From Enterococcus silesiacus (GTDB lineage: Bacteria > Bacillota > Bacilli > Lactobacillales > Enterococcaceae), in contig CP013614.1 in assembly GCA_001465115.1 (NCBI GenBank), forward strand, positions 3,864,142 through 3,928,141: a stretch of 64,000 nt of DNA. Reading direction: 5' to 3'. The notes under the pieces are model-generated. The model saw nothing but the letters and a program-made list of their open reading frames with translations, ran no database searches and had not been told where the DNA came from. The first letter of the stretch is position 1, and every line of letters starts with the position of its first letter. The translations under genes and the position numbers were made by a program. Shown in pieces: positions 36,603 to 45,499 of this stretch.

Positions 36603-39002
36603 ATGAATAAAAAAACAAACAGTAAATATTTAAAAAGCGGCATTCTCTTATTTTCAATTGCTTTGTTTTCAGGTATAGGATTTATTGACGAAAGTTATAA
36701 TGTCTCTGCAGAAGAATCGTCAATTTCTAGTGATAGTATAACTGGTGATGAGCCTTCGACAAGTCAAACTGAACAGACCTCGCAAAGTACTGCTGACTCT
36801 GAAACTAATGTGTCTACTTCTGATAGTACAATTGAGAGTTCTAAAAGAAATATTACGGAAGAAAATAATAAAGAGTTAGGTAATGCTTCAAAAACGGAAG
36901 ATGGGGAATATATATTTAACCCTAATGATCGTTCTGATTTAGCGATAGCATTACGTGCTGCTGCTGAACCTCGCTCATTGATTTCTGCAACAGAAAATAA
37001 CCGTCCCTCAAAAGATTTTGTAGATATTTCTTCTCATAACGGAGCATTAACAGTTGCTGATTTTAATGAGATGAAAAAATATGGGGTAAGAGGTGTTGCG
37101 GTTAAGTTAACAGAGTATACGACCTATTTGAACCCAGAGGCGAAAACCCAAATTGAAAATGCTAAGCGTGCAGGTCTAGTTGTTTCTGCTTATCACTATA
37201 GTTGGTTTACAACAAAAGCAGAGGCTGAGCAAGAGGCGGTCTATTTTGCACAAAAGGCAAATCAACTTGGCTTGCCTAAAAATACATTAATGGTCAATGA
37301 TGCGGAACAAACAGAAATGACAGCGGGGAATGTTACCGAAAATTCTATTGTGTTTCAAAAGAAATTGAATAGTCTAGGTTATTCTCGTGTTGCGCATTAT
37401 TCAATGTTTGATTGGTTCAATCGTAAAATACTTGATGAAGATAAGTTGGGTTCCGGAAATAGTTGGGTAGCAAGCTATCCTTATAATCCATTAGCAACAA
37501 ATCTCTTACATACGGGAAATGCAGCATGGCAATGGAGTTCTGAGCTGACTTTTCCTGGCGTATCTGGAAGATTTGACATAAATGTATCGTATAATAATTT
37601 ATTTTTACAGGCAACTGGTGATAATGGTATTAATCTAGCAAATTATCATACTGCTGCTCCGTTACAAGTGTATGCAACAGATAATATTTGGTATTATAAT
37701 GATATTAATGAATTTTCTGTTAATACTCAAGTTGAAAGGTTGCCTAAAGATACAATTTTAGACGTAGTCTCAATAGAATATAGTAATAGCGGTTATCCAA
37801 GATTAGTGACGGATAAAGGTTATGTTTCGGCAAATAAGATGTACTCTAAACCAACTATCAGTAATCTGTCTAGCTATGTTACCAAACCAGGGAAATATGC
37901 GGCACTAGGAAATATTTGGTATTATAATGATAAAGATAGTTTTACGCAAGAAACCCAAGTAGGACAAATTTCCAAAAATACTGTTTTTGAGGTGACAGGT
38001 ATTGTTTTCAGTAAAACTGGTTATCCAAGATTGGTGACGGATAAAGGCTATGTTTCTGCGAATAAAGCATACGTTAATCAACTTGTAGAAAATTATTTGG
38101 ATTATCATATGACTGCTGGAAAAGTAGTGACAACAACAAGTACTTGGCATTATAATAATAAGGATAGTTTTACACAGCAGGCACAAGTAGAGCCAATAGC
38201 TAAAAATACTGTTTTAACAGTAAAAGATATTGCCTATAGTGAAAGTGGTTATCCAAGATTAGTAACTGATAAAGGGTATGTTTCAGCAAATAAAGGATTT
38301 ACAACACCTATTGTCAACAATCATTCGGATTATTTTTTAAAGACTGGTAAATTTTTGACGTCGCAAAATATCTGGTATTACAATAATAAAGATCTTTTTG
38401 CTGCTGAAACACAAGCAGAACCTTTAGCCAAAGGGACAATGATTGAAGTGAAAGATATTGTATATAGTACGACAGGCTATCCAAGACTAGTAACGGATAA
38501 AGGCTATGTTTCGGCTAATAAAGGTTATCTTTCTGAAGCTATCAGCAATTTGAACAACTATATTACAGAACCGATGAAAGTTGTTACGAGAGAAAATATT
38601 TGGTATTACAGTAGTAAAGACGAGTTTTCTACTAAAACTCAGGCTGAAAAATTACCAAAATATACACTACTAGATGTTAAAGGAATAGTGTACAGTGAAA
38701 CAGGTTATCCAAGGCTAGTAACGGATAAAGGATACGTATCAGCAAATAAAAGCTATGTCAATCCAGCAATCGGCAACATCGACAGCTATATAACTAAGCC
38801 AGGAAAGATGAAAGCTAAAGCAAATATCTGGCACTATAACAATAAAGATAACTTTGCAGCTGAAACGCAAGTCCAACAAATAACAAAAGGTACGACATTT
38901 ACAGTGAAAGAAATTGTATACAGCGAAACAGGCTACCCAAGACTAGTTACAGATAAAGGCTATGTTTCAGCGAATAAGGCATATGTGGAAGTAGTAAAAT
39001 AA
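36603..39002 (+). CDS. secreted GH25 muramidase with six DUF5776-like C-terminal repeats
   Basis: The 799-residue protein has a signal peptide (cleavage likely after VSA, residue 36), a Ser/Thr-rich linker (37-130), a GH25 lysozyme domain (about 137-335) and six tandem repeats of about 72 residues (about 345-797). The GH25 acids are Asp141 in DISSHNG and Asp233/Glu235 in VNDAEQTE. Each repeat carries N-I-W-Y-Y-N...F and ends GYPRLVTDKGYVSANK; I recognise this as the DUF5776 type, likely binding cell-wall polymer. There is no LPXTG motif. ATG 36603 has AAGGAAG seven bases upstream. Its place between polymerase and flippase genes suggests it acts on wall carrying this polysaccharide. Confidence 0.88.
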   Translation: MNKKTNSKYLKSGILLFSIALFSGIGFIDESYNVSAEESSISSDSITGDEPSTSQTEQTSQSTADSETNVSTSDSTIESSKRNITEENNKELGNASKTEDGEYIFNPNDRSDLAIALRAAAEPRSLISATENNRPSKDFVDISSHNGALTVADFNEMKKYGVRGVAVKLTEYTTYLNPEAKTQIENAKRAGLVVSAYHYSWFTTKAEAEQEAVYFAQKANQLGLPKNTLMVNDAEQTEMTAGNVTENSIVFQKKLNSLGYSRVAHYSMFDWFNRKILDEDKLGSGNSWVASYPYNPLATNLLHTGNAAWQWSSELTFPGVSGRFDINVSYNNLFLQATGDNGINLANYHTAAPLQVYATDNIWYYNDINEFSVNTQVERLPKDTILDVVSIEYSNSGYPRLVTDKGYVSANKMYSKPTISNLSSYVTKPGKYAALGNIWYYNDKDSFTQETQVGQISKNTVFEVTGIVFSKTGYPRLVTDKGYVSANKAYVNQLVENYLDYHMTAGKVVTTTSTWHYNNKDSFTQQAQVEPIAKNTVLTVKDIAYSESGYPRLVTDKGYVSANKGFTTPIVNNHSDYFLKTGKFLTSQNIWYYNNKDLFAAETQAEPLAKGTMIEVKDIVYSTTGYPRLVTDKGYVSANKGYLSEAISNLNNYITEPMKVVTRENIWYYSSKDEFSTKTQAEKLPKYTLLDVKGIVYSETGYPRLVTDKGYVSANKSYVNPAIGNIDSYITKPGKMKAKANIWHYNNKDNFAAETQVQQITKGTTFTVKEIVYSETGYPRLVTDKGYVSANKAYVEVVK
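37660..38996 (+). repeat. six tandem repeats within the GH25 gene
   Basis: Six in-frame repeats of about 215-220 bases encode the DUF5776-like modules. The copies share GYPRLVTDKGYVSANK almost unchanged, while the first half of each unit varies more. Such tandem repeats can expand or shrink by recombination. Confidence 0.8.
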
Positions 39003-39045
39003 ATAGTTAAACTATCAAAAAATCAAGACAAGTTGGTGTATCTAA

Positions 39046-40482
39046 GTGAAAAAAGTATTGAGTAATATATTTTTTACGGCTATGTATCAAGTAGTAATAC
39101 TGATTGTTCCATTAGTAACAATGCCGTATGTATCAAGAATATTCGGAACAGAATTACTTGGTATTAATTCATTTGTTATTTCAATTGTTGGTTTTTTGAA
39201 CATGATCATCTTAATGGGGATGAGTCAGTTAGGCACGAGAGAAATAGCTAAGGCTGATAAGAAGGATCGAGGCACAGTTTTCTTCCAGTTATGGTTTATT
39301 CAATTAGCTAGTGGTTTGATTGTAACAAGTCTCTATTTATTGATTGTTTCAATATTTGTTGGAAATAAAGGTGTCTATTATATTCAAATTCCTTATTTAA
39401 TTGCGTATGTTTTAGATATTTCTTGGTATTTCCTAGGGATTGGTGAAGTAAAAAAAGTAATTGTTAGGAACACGATCGTTAAATTTGGCTCTTTGATTTT
39501 GGTATTTCTACTTGTAAAGAGCAGTTCTGATTTATTATTGTATATGGGAATCAATAGTATTAGTACTTTTTTAGCAAATATTTTCTTTTGGATTAGCTTA
39601 CTTACGGAATTTAAAATGTATGGAAAGATAAAAAAATCATTTTCTTTTCCATATTTAAAGCAAGCACTGTTTTTGCTCATTCCGTTATTTGCGATTCAAG
39701 TGTATAATACTTTTGATAAAACATTAGTAGGATTGTTATCAACAAAGTCGGAGCTTTCTTTTTATGATCAATCTCAGAAAATTGTTCGAATTGTGTTATC
39801 CATCGTTACATCAATCAGCTTAGTTATGATGCCTTTGATGGCAAAAGTGGACACAGGAGATAGTGAAGACAGTTCTAAGCTACAGTTATTGTTGAAAAAA
39901 TCTGTTGAGTATACGACATTAATCTCCCTATTACTGACGGTTTTACTAATGTGTAATTCTCGTGATTTTGTTCAGTGGTTTTTTGGAAATGAATTTATTC
40001 CAATGACCTATAATATGATATTTGTTAGCTTGATTATTGCACCAAATGCGTTTGGTGGTGTTTTAGCGAATCAATTTACTTTAGCAAAAGGTTTGTTGAA
40101 GCATTATTCGATACCCTTTATTGTTGGTGCTGTAATAGATGTTATCTTAAATCTTATATTAGTACCAAAATGGGGAGCAAATGGCGGGACCATCGCGTTG
40201 ATTGTTACCGAGTTTTGTGTTTGTATTTTTAGAGTCTATGTTATTCGTAAATGGTTAGATATTAAAGATATTTGTTCTGAGTTTTTTAAATATATTGTTA
40301 TATTCGCGTTAGTTTTAGTGTTAGGATTTTTAATTCCTAACTTTGTAGCATCGTTGTTCTTGAATATGCTTATTCGTTCAAGTATAGTGTTTATTGTATT
40401 TCTTATTTTGATTTTTCTTTTTCAGACCAATATATCTGAAGACTTTAAGCTTCTTTTGAATAAGGCGAAAAAGAAAACTTAA
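39046..40482 (+). CDS. Wzx-type flippase (MOP superfamily)
   Basis: The 478-residue protein has twelve to fourteen membrane segments and the usual start of Lactobacillales Wzx proteins (VLSNIFFTAMYQVVILIVP, then MPYVSRIFG). It moves lipid-linked repeat units to the outer face. Its presence beside the EpaL/EpaM exporter supports a second assembly route. GTG start; the ribosome site is weak, so it may depend on coupling to upstream translation. Confidence 0.9.
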   Translation: MKKVLSNIFFTAMYQVVILIVPLVTMPYVSRIFGTELLGINSFVISIVGFLNMIILMGMSQLGTREIAKADKKDRGTVFFQLWFIQLASGLIVTSLYLLIVSIFVGNKGVYYIQIPYLIAYVLDISWYFLGIGEVKKVIVRNTIVKFGSLILVFLLVKSSSDLLLYMGINSISTFLANIFFWISLLTEFKMYGKIKKSFSFPYLKQALFLLIPLFAIQVYNTFDKTLVGLLSTKSELSFYDQSQKIVRIVLSIVTSISLVMMPLMAKVDTGDSEDSSKLQLLLKKSVEYTTLISLLLTVLLMCNSRDFVQWFFGNEFIPMTYNMIFVSLIIAPNAFGGVLANQFTLAKGLLKHYSIPFIVGAVIDVILNLILVPKWGANGGTIALIVTEFCVCIFRVYVIRKWLDIKDICSEFFKYIVIFALVLVLGFLIPNFVASLFLNMLIRSSIVFIVFLILIFLFQTNISEDFKLLLNKAKKKT

Positions 40483-40507
40483 ATAGACATAACTTGGAGG
40501 GTTACTT

Positions 40508-41368
40508 TTGAAATCAGATAGTGTTGTAAAACAACTGCAAAAAAAAGAATTGGAAATATTAAAATTTGTGGATAAATTTTGTCAAACAGAAGACATTCCA
40601 TACTTTTTATCAGCAGGAACATTGTTAGGTGCGATTCGTCATAAAGGTTTTATTCCGTGGGATGATGATATTGATTTAGGGATGACAAGAGAAAATTACG
40701 AACGCTTTGTAAAATTGATTCCTGAAGCTCTAGAAAATACGGATTATATGTTGCAAACGAATCAAACAGATGCTGGTTATCCACTGCCATTTTTAAAAAT
40801 CATTAATTTGAAAACTACTTTAGTCGAAAATAATGCTAAAAATGGTAATGCTAAAAATGGTGTTTTTATTGATATTTTTCCATTTGATGTAGTACCGGAC
40901 AATAAGTTTCTAAGATGGATTCAAATTAAAAAGTGTAAAATGCTAACATTTGTAATCCATACGAAAATGAATTATTATACCCGTGCTCAAACATCATTAG
41001 GTGGAATAATTTATAGTATGCTAAATATTTTATGGGGAAGATATTCTGTAAGGGAGCTTCTTGACAAACGACAAAAAGAAATTGAAAAATATAACCATTC
41101 GAATAATCGAAATATGTCGATCGTCACTGCTACAACGGAATTTAAGACAGAAACCTTAGATAAAGCAGAGATAAATGATGTAATTAGAATACCCTTTGAG
41201 GATGGTATGTTTTTAGCAAATTCAAACTATGAACAAATGTTGGAACAGTCTTATGGAGATTATATGGAGTTTCCTCCTATAGAAGAACGAGGAACAAGAC
41301 ATGATATTGTTTATTTAAAAATGGATGATTTTGAATTTGGAGATCCAATGTATAAAAAGAAAAAGTAA
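40508..41368 (+). CDS. LicD-family phosphotransferase
   Basis: The 286-residue protein shows the LicD nucleotidyltransferase-fold core: YFLSAGTLLGAIRHKGFIPW followed by DDDIDLGM, with the acidic metal-binding residues. LicD enzymes transfer phosphocholine or similar phospho-groups from a CDP carrier to polysaccharide. The next gene supplies a CDP-forming enzyme, so this protein probably attaches that product. TTG start, GGAGGG six bases upstream. It is cytoplasmic and likely works on the lipid-linked repeat unit. Confidence 0.9.
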   Translation: MKSDSVVKQLQKKELEILKFVDKFCQTEDIPYFLSAGTLLGAIRHKGFIPWDDDIDLGMTRENYERFVKLIPEALENTDYMLQTNQTDAGYPLPFLKIINLKTTLVENNAKNGNAKNGVFIDIFPFDVVPDNKFLRWIQIKKCKMLTFVIHTKMNYYTRAQTSLGGIIYSMLNILWGRYSVRELLDKRQKEIEKYNHSNNRNMSIVTATTEFKTETLDKAEINDVIRIPFEDGMFLANSNYEQMLEQSYGDYMEFPPIEERGTRHDIVYLKMDDFEFGDPMYKKKK

Positions 41369-41400
41369 TCACATTGAACAAGATCATAGGAGGGATAAAC

Positions 41401-43218
41401 ATGCAAGGTCTCATTTTAGCTGCTGGATTAGGAAGCAGAATGAAAGAGTATACAAAAAATACTACCAAAAGTATGGTTGAAGTTAATGGAAAGTCTTTAA
41501 TAGAAAGAATGTTACGTCAATTAGATAATCTGGATTTAGAAAGAATTGTGATTGTAGATGGATATAAATATGATGTTATGGAAGAGTATGTAAAATCAAT
41601 CCAAATAAAGACACCAGTCGTATTCGTAACAAACCATGATTATGATAAAACAAACAATATTTATTCCGTTTACCTGGCTAAAGAATTAATGTGTCAAGAA
41701 GATACAATTCTGCTAGAATCAGACTTGATTTTTGCAGATCAGCTTCTTGATGAAGTCATCGCTTCTGATTTTAAAAATCTAGCAGTGGTTTCAAAATTTG
41801 AATCTTGGATGGATGGTACAGTTGTAAAAATTGATGAAAATAACAATATTACAGACTTTATTGATAAGAAACGTTTTAATTTTAACGAAACAAGAAGCTA
41901 CTACAAAACCGTTAATATTTACAAATTTAGTAAAGAATTTTCAAAATCTATTTATTTTCCATTTTTAGAAGCCCAAATGAGTGCCTTTGGGAAAAACGAG
42001 TATTATGAGACGACGTTAAAGACAATTACTCAGTTTGATGCTACTTTGGTTAAAGCATTAGACATTGAAGATGTTCCTTGGTATGAAATCGATGATTTAC
42101 AAGATTTAGATGTTGCCAGCTCTCTTTTTAATACGACGCCATCAAAAAAATTAGATGCGTTTCAACAAAGATATGGTGGCTATTGGAGATATCCAAAAGT
42201 AATTGATTTTTGTTATCTAGTTAATCCGTTTTATCCACCTAAAAGAATGGTTGATGAAATGAAATCAAACATGGAACGTTTGATCATTGATTATCCATCC
42301 GGTCTTAAAGTGAATTCATCATTAGTAGGAAAATATTATAATGTTCCGGAGAAGCATGTAGTAGTTGGAAATGGTGCTGCAGAATTGATTAAGTCTTTGA
42401 TGGAAAAAAATGGCGGGAAATATGGAATTATTGCACCAACTTTTGAAGAATATCCAAATCGCCTAACTAAAGATCAAATTGTTAAGTATTATCCTAAAGA
42501 TAAAAATTTCCAATATACAGCAACTGATATTATGGATTTTTATTCAGAAAATCCGATTGATTATTTAGTTTTAATAAATCCAGATAATCCTACTGGAAAT
42601 TATATTCCAAAATCAGATGTCATCACATTATTAGAATGGGCAAAAGTACATGAAATAACTATAATCTTGGATGAATCATTTAATGATTTTGTCGATTTTG
42701 AAGAGGTTCCTTCTTTAATTGATCGAGATATTTTGATGGAACACACTAATTTAATTATTATAAAAAGTATCTCCAAATCATTTGGTGTTCCCGGTGTACG
42801 TTTAGGTTTCTTGATGACGAGTGATGAATCATTAGTCAGTTACATTAAATCAGATGTTTCGATTTGGAATATTAACTCATTCGGAGAGTTCTTCTTACAA
42901 ATTTTCGAAAAATATAAAAAAGACTATCAATCAGCATTAGATTTATTTTATAAAATCCGTAAAGATTTTCATATGGCAATGGCTGAAGTTTCAGATTTTG
43001 AAGTGATTGATTCACAAGCCAACTATTTTACTTGTCGCCTTACAGGTAGCGTAAGCGCTAGGGAATTGGCTACAATTTTATTAGATCAAGACAAAATCTT
43101 TATCAAGGATTTGTCTGGAAAAGATGGCTTTGATGGAGAATACGTAAGAATTGCAGTGAAGAAAAGTGATGAAAATAAAAAAATCGTTGAAGCTTTGAAA
43201 CGTATATTGAATTACTAG
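41401..43218 (+). CDS. bifunctional LicC-like cytidylyltransferase fused to a class I/II PLP enzyme
   Basis: The 605-residue protein has two parts. Residues 1-240 are a nucleotidyltransferase of LicC type (LAAGLGSRM at 6-14, K23, ESDLIF at 106-111). Residues 250-605 are a fold-type I PLP enzyme of HisC/CobD type, with NPDNPTGN (393-400), ILDESF (422-427) and the PLP lysine Lys459 in SISKSFG, followed by P-G-V-R-L-G. CobD-type relatives decarboxylate O-phospho-threonine, and HisC types transaminate. Fused to a CTP transferase and preceded by licD, it would make an amine phosphate and activate it as CDP-amine. The AEP-forming fusion PntC is a known analogue, but no PEP mutase is in this window. 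RBS AGGAGGG supports ATG 41401. Confidence 0.85.
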   Translation: MQGLILAAGLGSRMKEYTKNTTKSMVEVNGKSLIERMLRQLDNLDLERIVIVDGYKYDVMEEYVKSIQIKTPVVFVTNHDYDKTNNIYSVYLAKELMCQEDTILLESDLIFADQLLDEVIASDFKNLAVVSKFESWMDGTVVKIDENNNITDFIDKKRFNFNETRSYYKTVNIYKFSKEFSKSIYFPFLEAQMSAFGKNEYYETTLKTITQFDATLVKALDIEDVPWYEIDDLQDLDVASSLFNTTPSKKLDAFQQRYGGYWRYPKVIDFCYLVNPFYPPKRMVDEMKSNMERLIIDYPSGLKVNSSLVGKYYNVPEKHVVVGNGAAELIKSLMEKNGGKYGIIAPTFEEYPNRLTKDQIVKYYPKDKNFQYTATDIMDFYSENPIDYLVLINPDNPTGNYIPKSDVITLLEWAKVHEITIILDESFNDFVDFEEVPSLIDRDILMEHTNLIIIKSISKSFGVPGVRLGFLMTSDESLVSYIKSDVSIWNINSFGEFFLQIFEKYKKDYQSALDLFYKIRKDFHMAMAEVSDFEVIDSQANYFTCRLTGSVSARELATILLDQDKIFIKDLSGKDGFDGEYVRIAVKKSDENKKIVEALKRILNY

Positions 43219-43248
43219 AAAGTAGATCTATAAAGGAGAACGGAAATT

Positions 43249-44301
43249 ATGGTTTTATTGTTACCTATGCAAACTAGCTATTTGAATACTAGTGGACATA
43301 TTTACGACTCAGAATTCATCAATTTAGTCCAACTCTCAGAGGGGAGTGTTAAATTTGATGAACGAACTTTATTTTTAAATCAAGAGGAGAAAGATTTTTT
43401 GAATAGTCAAAAAATTGTGGAGCTCTCTGATTCTATTGTTGTTTTTAAAAACAAAGAGAAATGGGGATTGATCGCTAATCTTCCAAAAGAGGAGTATATT
43501 AAAGGCAACGTTAAAAGTCATGAATTAGTTCTTCCTTCAACGGTCCAAGGAATGCTCAGTAATTTTCACGGATATAACGGTGAAGCCGCTCCGGTTTTAT
43601 TAGGACATGAAAGTTTAATTGATCTGGAAGGTTTTGTTAAAGCAAATGAACCAGATAAACATCATGCTGTTAAAGATTATCACTTATTCATTTATCAAGG
43701 AGAAGCAGCTGCTCAACTTCTTTCACTGTATCAGGATTTGGAGCAGCTGTTTATCGGCGATGGGCATCATAGATTGTATACAACCTCATTGTCAAACTTT
43801 AAACAAACTGTTTTTGCTTGTATTATGAGTTTCGATTACTTGGATATTTTACCGATTCATCGTTTATTGGAAGAGGTACCTGATGAGATGTATTTGCATG
43901 CTTTAGAGTTTTTAAGTAAGAAATTTGATTTGGAAAAAGTAACGGCTGATTCAGTTTTACCCAAAGGACATGTTAGGATGTCGAGAGGTAGTGATCATTA
44001 TTTGATTCGTTTAATTGATTTAGCATCAGACGCTTTTTGGAATAATGATATTTATCGACTAAACACTCAAATCATTTCCCAAGCTTTTCGTAGTTTTGAT
44101 CAGGGAGAGATTCAATATATATCAGAAGAAATGCTAAGAAATTCCAAAACATTTTCTGAACAAGATGTTATATTGGAAACACATGCTCTTTCTAAAAAAG
44201 AATTTATTGAAGCAGCTAAAAACGATACAGTCTTACCACCAAAATCTACTTGGGTTTATCCAAAGTTTCCTTCTTTTTTACTTATGAATAAATATCAATA
44301 A
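43249..44301 (+). CDS. divergent DUF1015-family protein, candidate serine kinase
   Basis: The 350-residue protein matches DUF1015 in its centre: IKGNVKSHELVLPS, then the strongly conserved LFIGDGHHRLYTT (DGHHR at 171-175) and ILPIHRLLEEV. Family members usually have about 400 residues; this one has a shortened N-terminus. From memory, DUF1015 genes often neighbour serA/serC, and the GHHR motif recalls the ParB/SerK fold of free-serine kinases; neither point was checked. In this operon it would supply O-phosphoserine to the PLP enzyme upstream (inference). AAAGGAG precedes the ATG. Confidence 0.72.
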   Translation: MVLLLPMQTSYLNTSGHIYDSEFINLVQLSEGSVKFDERTLFLNQEEKDFLNSQKIVELSDSIVVFKNKEKWGLIANLPKEEYIKGNVKSHELVLPSTVQGMLSNFHGYNGEAAPVLLGHESLIDLEGFVKANEPDKHHAVKDYHLFIYQGEAAAQLLSLYQDLEQLFIGDGHHRLYTTSLSNFKQTVFACIMSFDYLDILPIHRLLEEVPDEMYLHALEFLSKKFDLEKVTADSVLPKGHVRMSRGSDHYLIRLIDLASDAFWNNDIYRLNTQIISQAFRSFDQGEIQYISEEMLRNSKTFSEQDVILETHALSKKEFIEAAKNDTVLPPKSTWVYPKFPSFLLMNKYQ

Positions 44302-44317
44302 TCTTGGAGGTAAAATC

Positions 44318-45436
44318 ATGAAAATTTGTATTGTTGGCTTTGGAAATATTGGAAGTGCAATAGCTGGGATGCTTTCTTTAGGCGGCCATGATGTTCGCGT
44401 ATTTACTTCTGTGCATTTAGGTAAGAACTGTCCATTTAGGCTAAATGAAATGGATTCAGCTAAGGAAATACAAACTTCAATTGATTTAATTACAGATGAT
44501 TTAGGTGTTGCAGTTGAAGATGTTGACATGATTATTGTTACTTACCCATCCTTTATGCTGGAGTCATTTGTTAAAATGGTTTCAGGTTTTCTAACAAAAC
44601 CGGTTCTCTTTGGTGTTGTTCCAGGAAGTGGTGGAGCTGAGTACATAACTAAACAATTATTTACACAAAAGCACGTGTTTTTTGGCTTAGACAGGGTTCC
44701 TTATATTGCTCGATTAATTGAAAAAAACCATTCAGTCGAGTTTTCCAAAAAAGAGTCTGTTAATGTAGCTGTAATCCCTAAAAAAGAAACAGTTGCTGTT
44801 GCGAAAATTTTGGAAGATCTCTTACAATTACCAGTTCATCCGTTGAACAATTATTTAGAAGTTTCTTTGACGCCTTCTAACGCTATTTTACATACTTCTA
44901 GAATATATAGTATGTTTAAAGAATATAATTCAAACATCACTTATTCTAGAGTTCCTTATTTCTACAGAGATTGGACTTTGGATTCATCTGAAAGTCTAAT
45001 TGCTTTAGATAAAGAATTAAGAACTATTATCTTAGCTATGCCAGATTTAGAATTATCAACTATCAAGACTATTCGTGAACATTATGAATCACCAACAGTT
45101 GAGACAATGACGAATAAAATAAAAAGTATTTCATCATTTAAGAATATTCTATCCCCAATGAAAAAAGTTTCCAATCAAACATTTGTCCCAGATTTTGCAT
45201 CGAGGTATTTTACAGAAGATCTTCCGTTTGGTTTATTAATCATTAAAGGGTTTGGCTTGATTACGGGAACTGCTACTCCAGAGGCTGATAAAATTATTTT
45301 ATGGAGTCAAAAATGGCTTAACAAGGAATATTTAACAGAGGAAGGAGCCCCAGGATGCGATTTTTTAGATTCAGGCGTTCCTCAGGCTTATGGCATAAAA
45401 ACATTGGAAGAGACATATCATTTTTATAAATCTTGA
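44318..45436 (+). CDS. NAD/NADP octopine/nopaline dehydrogenase-family enzyme
   Basis: The 372-residue protein begins with a Rossmann motif VGFGNIGSAIAGMLSLGGH and has the octopine dehydrogenase C-terminal helical domain, including LTPSNAILHTSRIY with the catalytic-type His. These enzymes reductively join an amino group to a 2-oxo acid to form N-(carboxyalkyl)amino compounds. Here the amine could be phosphoethanolamine or a related product of the neighbouring genes. RBS TTGGAGG, ATG eight bases after. It is co-transcribed with the DUF1015 gene (16-base gap). Confidence 0.82.
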   Translation: MKICIVGFGNIGSAIAGMLSLGGHDVRVFTSVHLGKNCPFRLNEMDSAKEIQTSIDLITDDLGVAVEDVDMIIVTYPSFMLESFVKMVSGFLTKPVLFGVVPGSGGAEYITKQLFTQKHVFFGLDRVPYIARLIEKNHSVEFSKKESVNVAVIPKKETVAVAKILEDLLQLPVHPLNNYLEVSLTPSNAILHTSRIYSMFKEYNSNITYSRVPYFYRDWTLDSSESLIALDKELRTIILAMPDLELSTIKTIREHYESPTVETMTNKIKSISSFKNILSPMKKVSNQTFVPDFASRYFTEDLPFGLLIIKGFGLITGTATPEADKIILWSQKWLNKEYLTEEGAPGCDFLDSGVPQAYGIKTLEETYHFYKS

Positions 45437-45499
45437 TAATCAAATATTAATACTTATGTAGAATTAGAATTCTTTGAATAAGTGAATGGAAGTGGAAGT

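Noticed and set aside
37660..38996. Repeats read as a CRISPR-like array
   Set aside because: The units are in-frame 215-220-base coding repeats of a protein module, not short repeats with spacers. No CRISPR array or cas gene was seen anywhere in the window.
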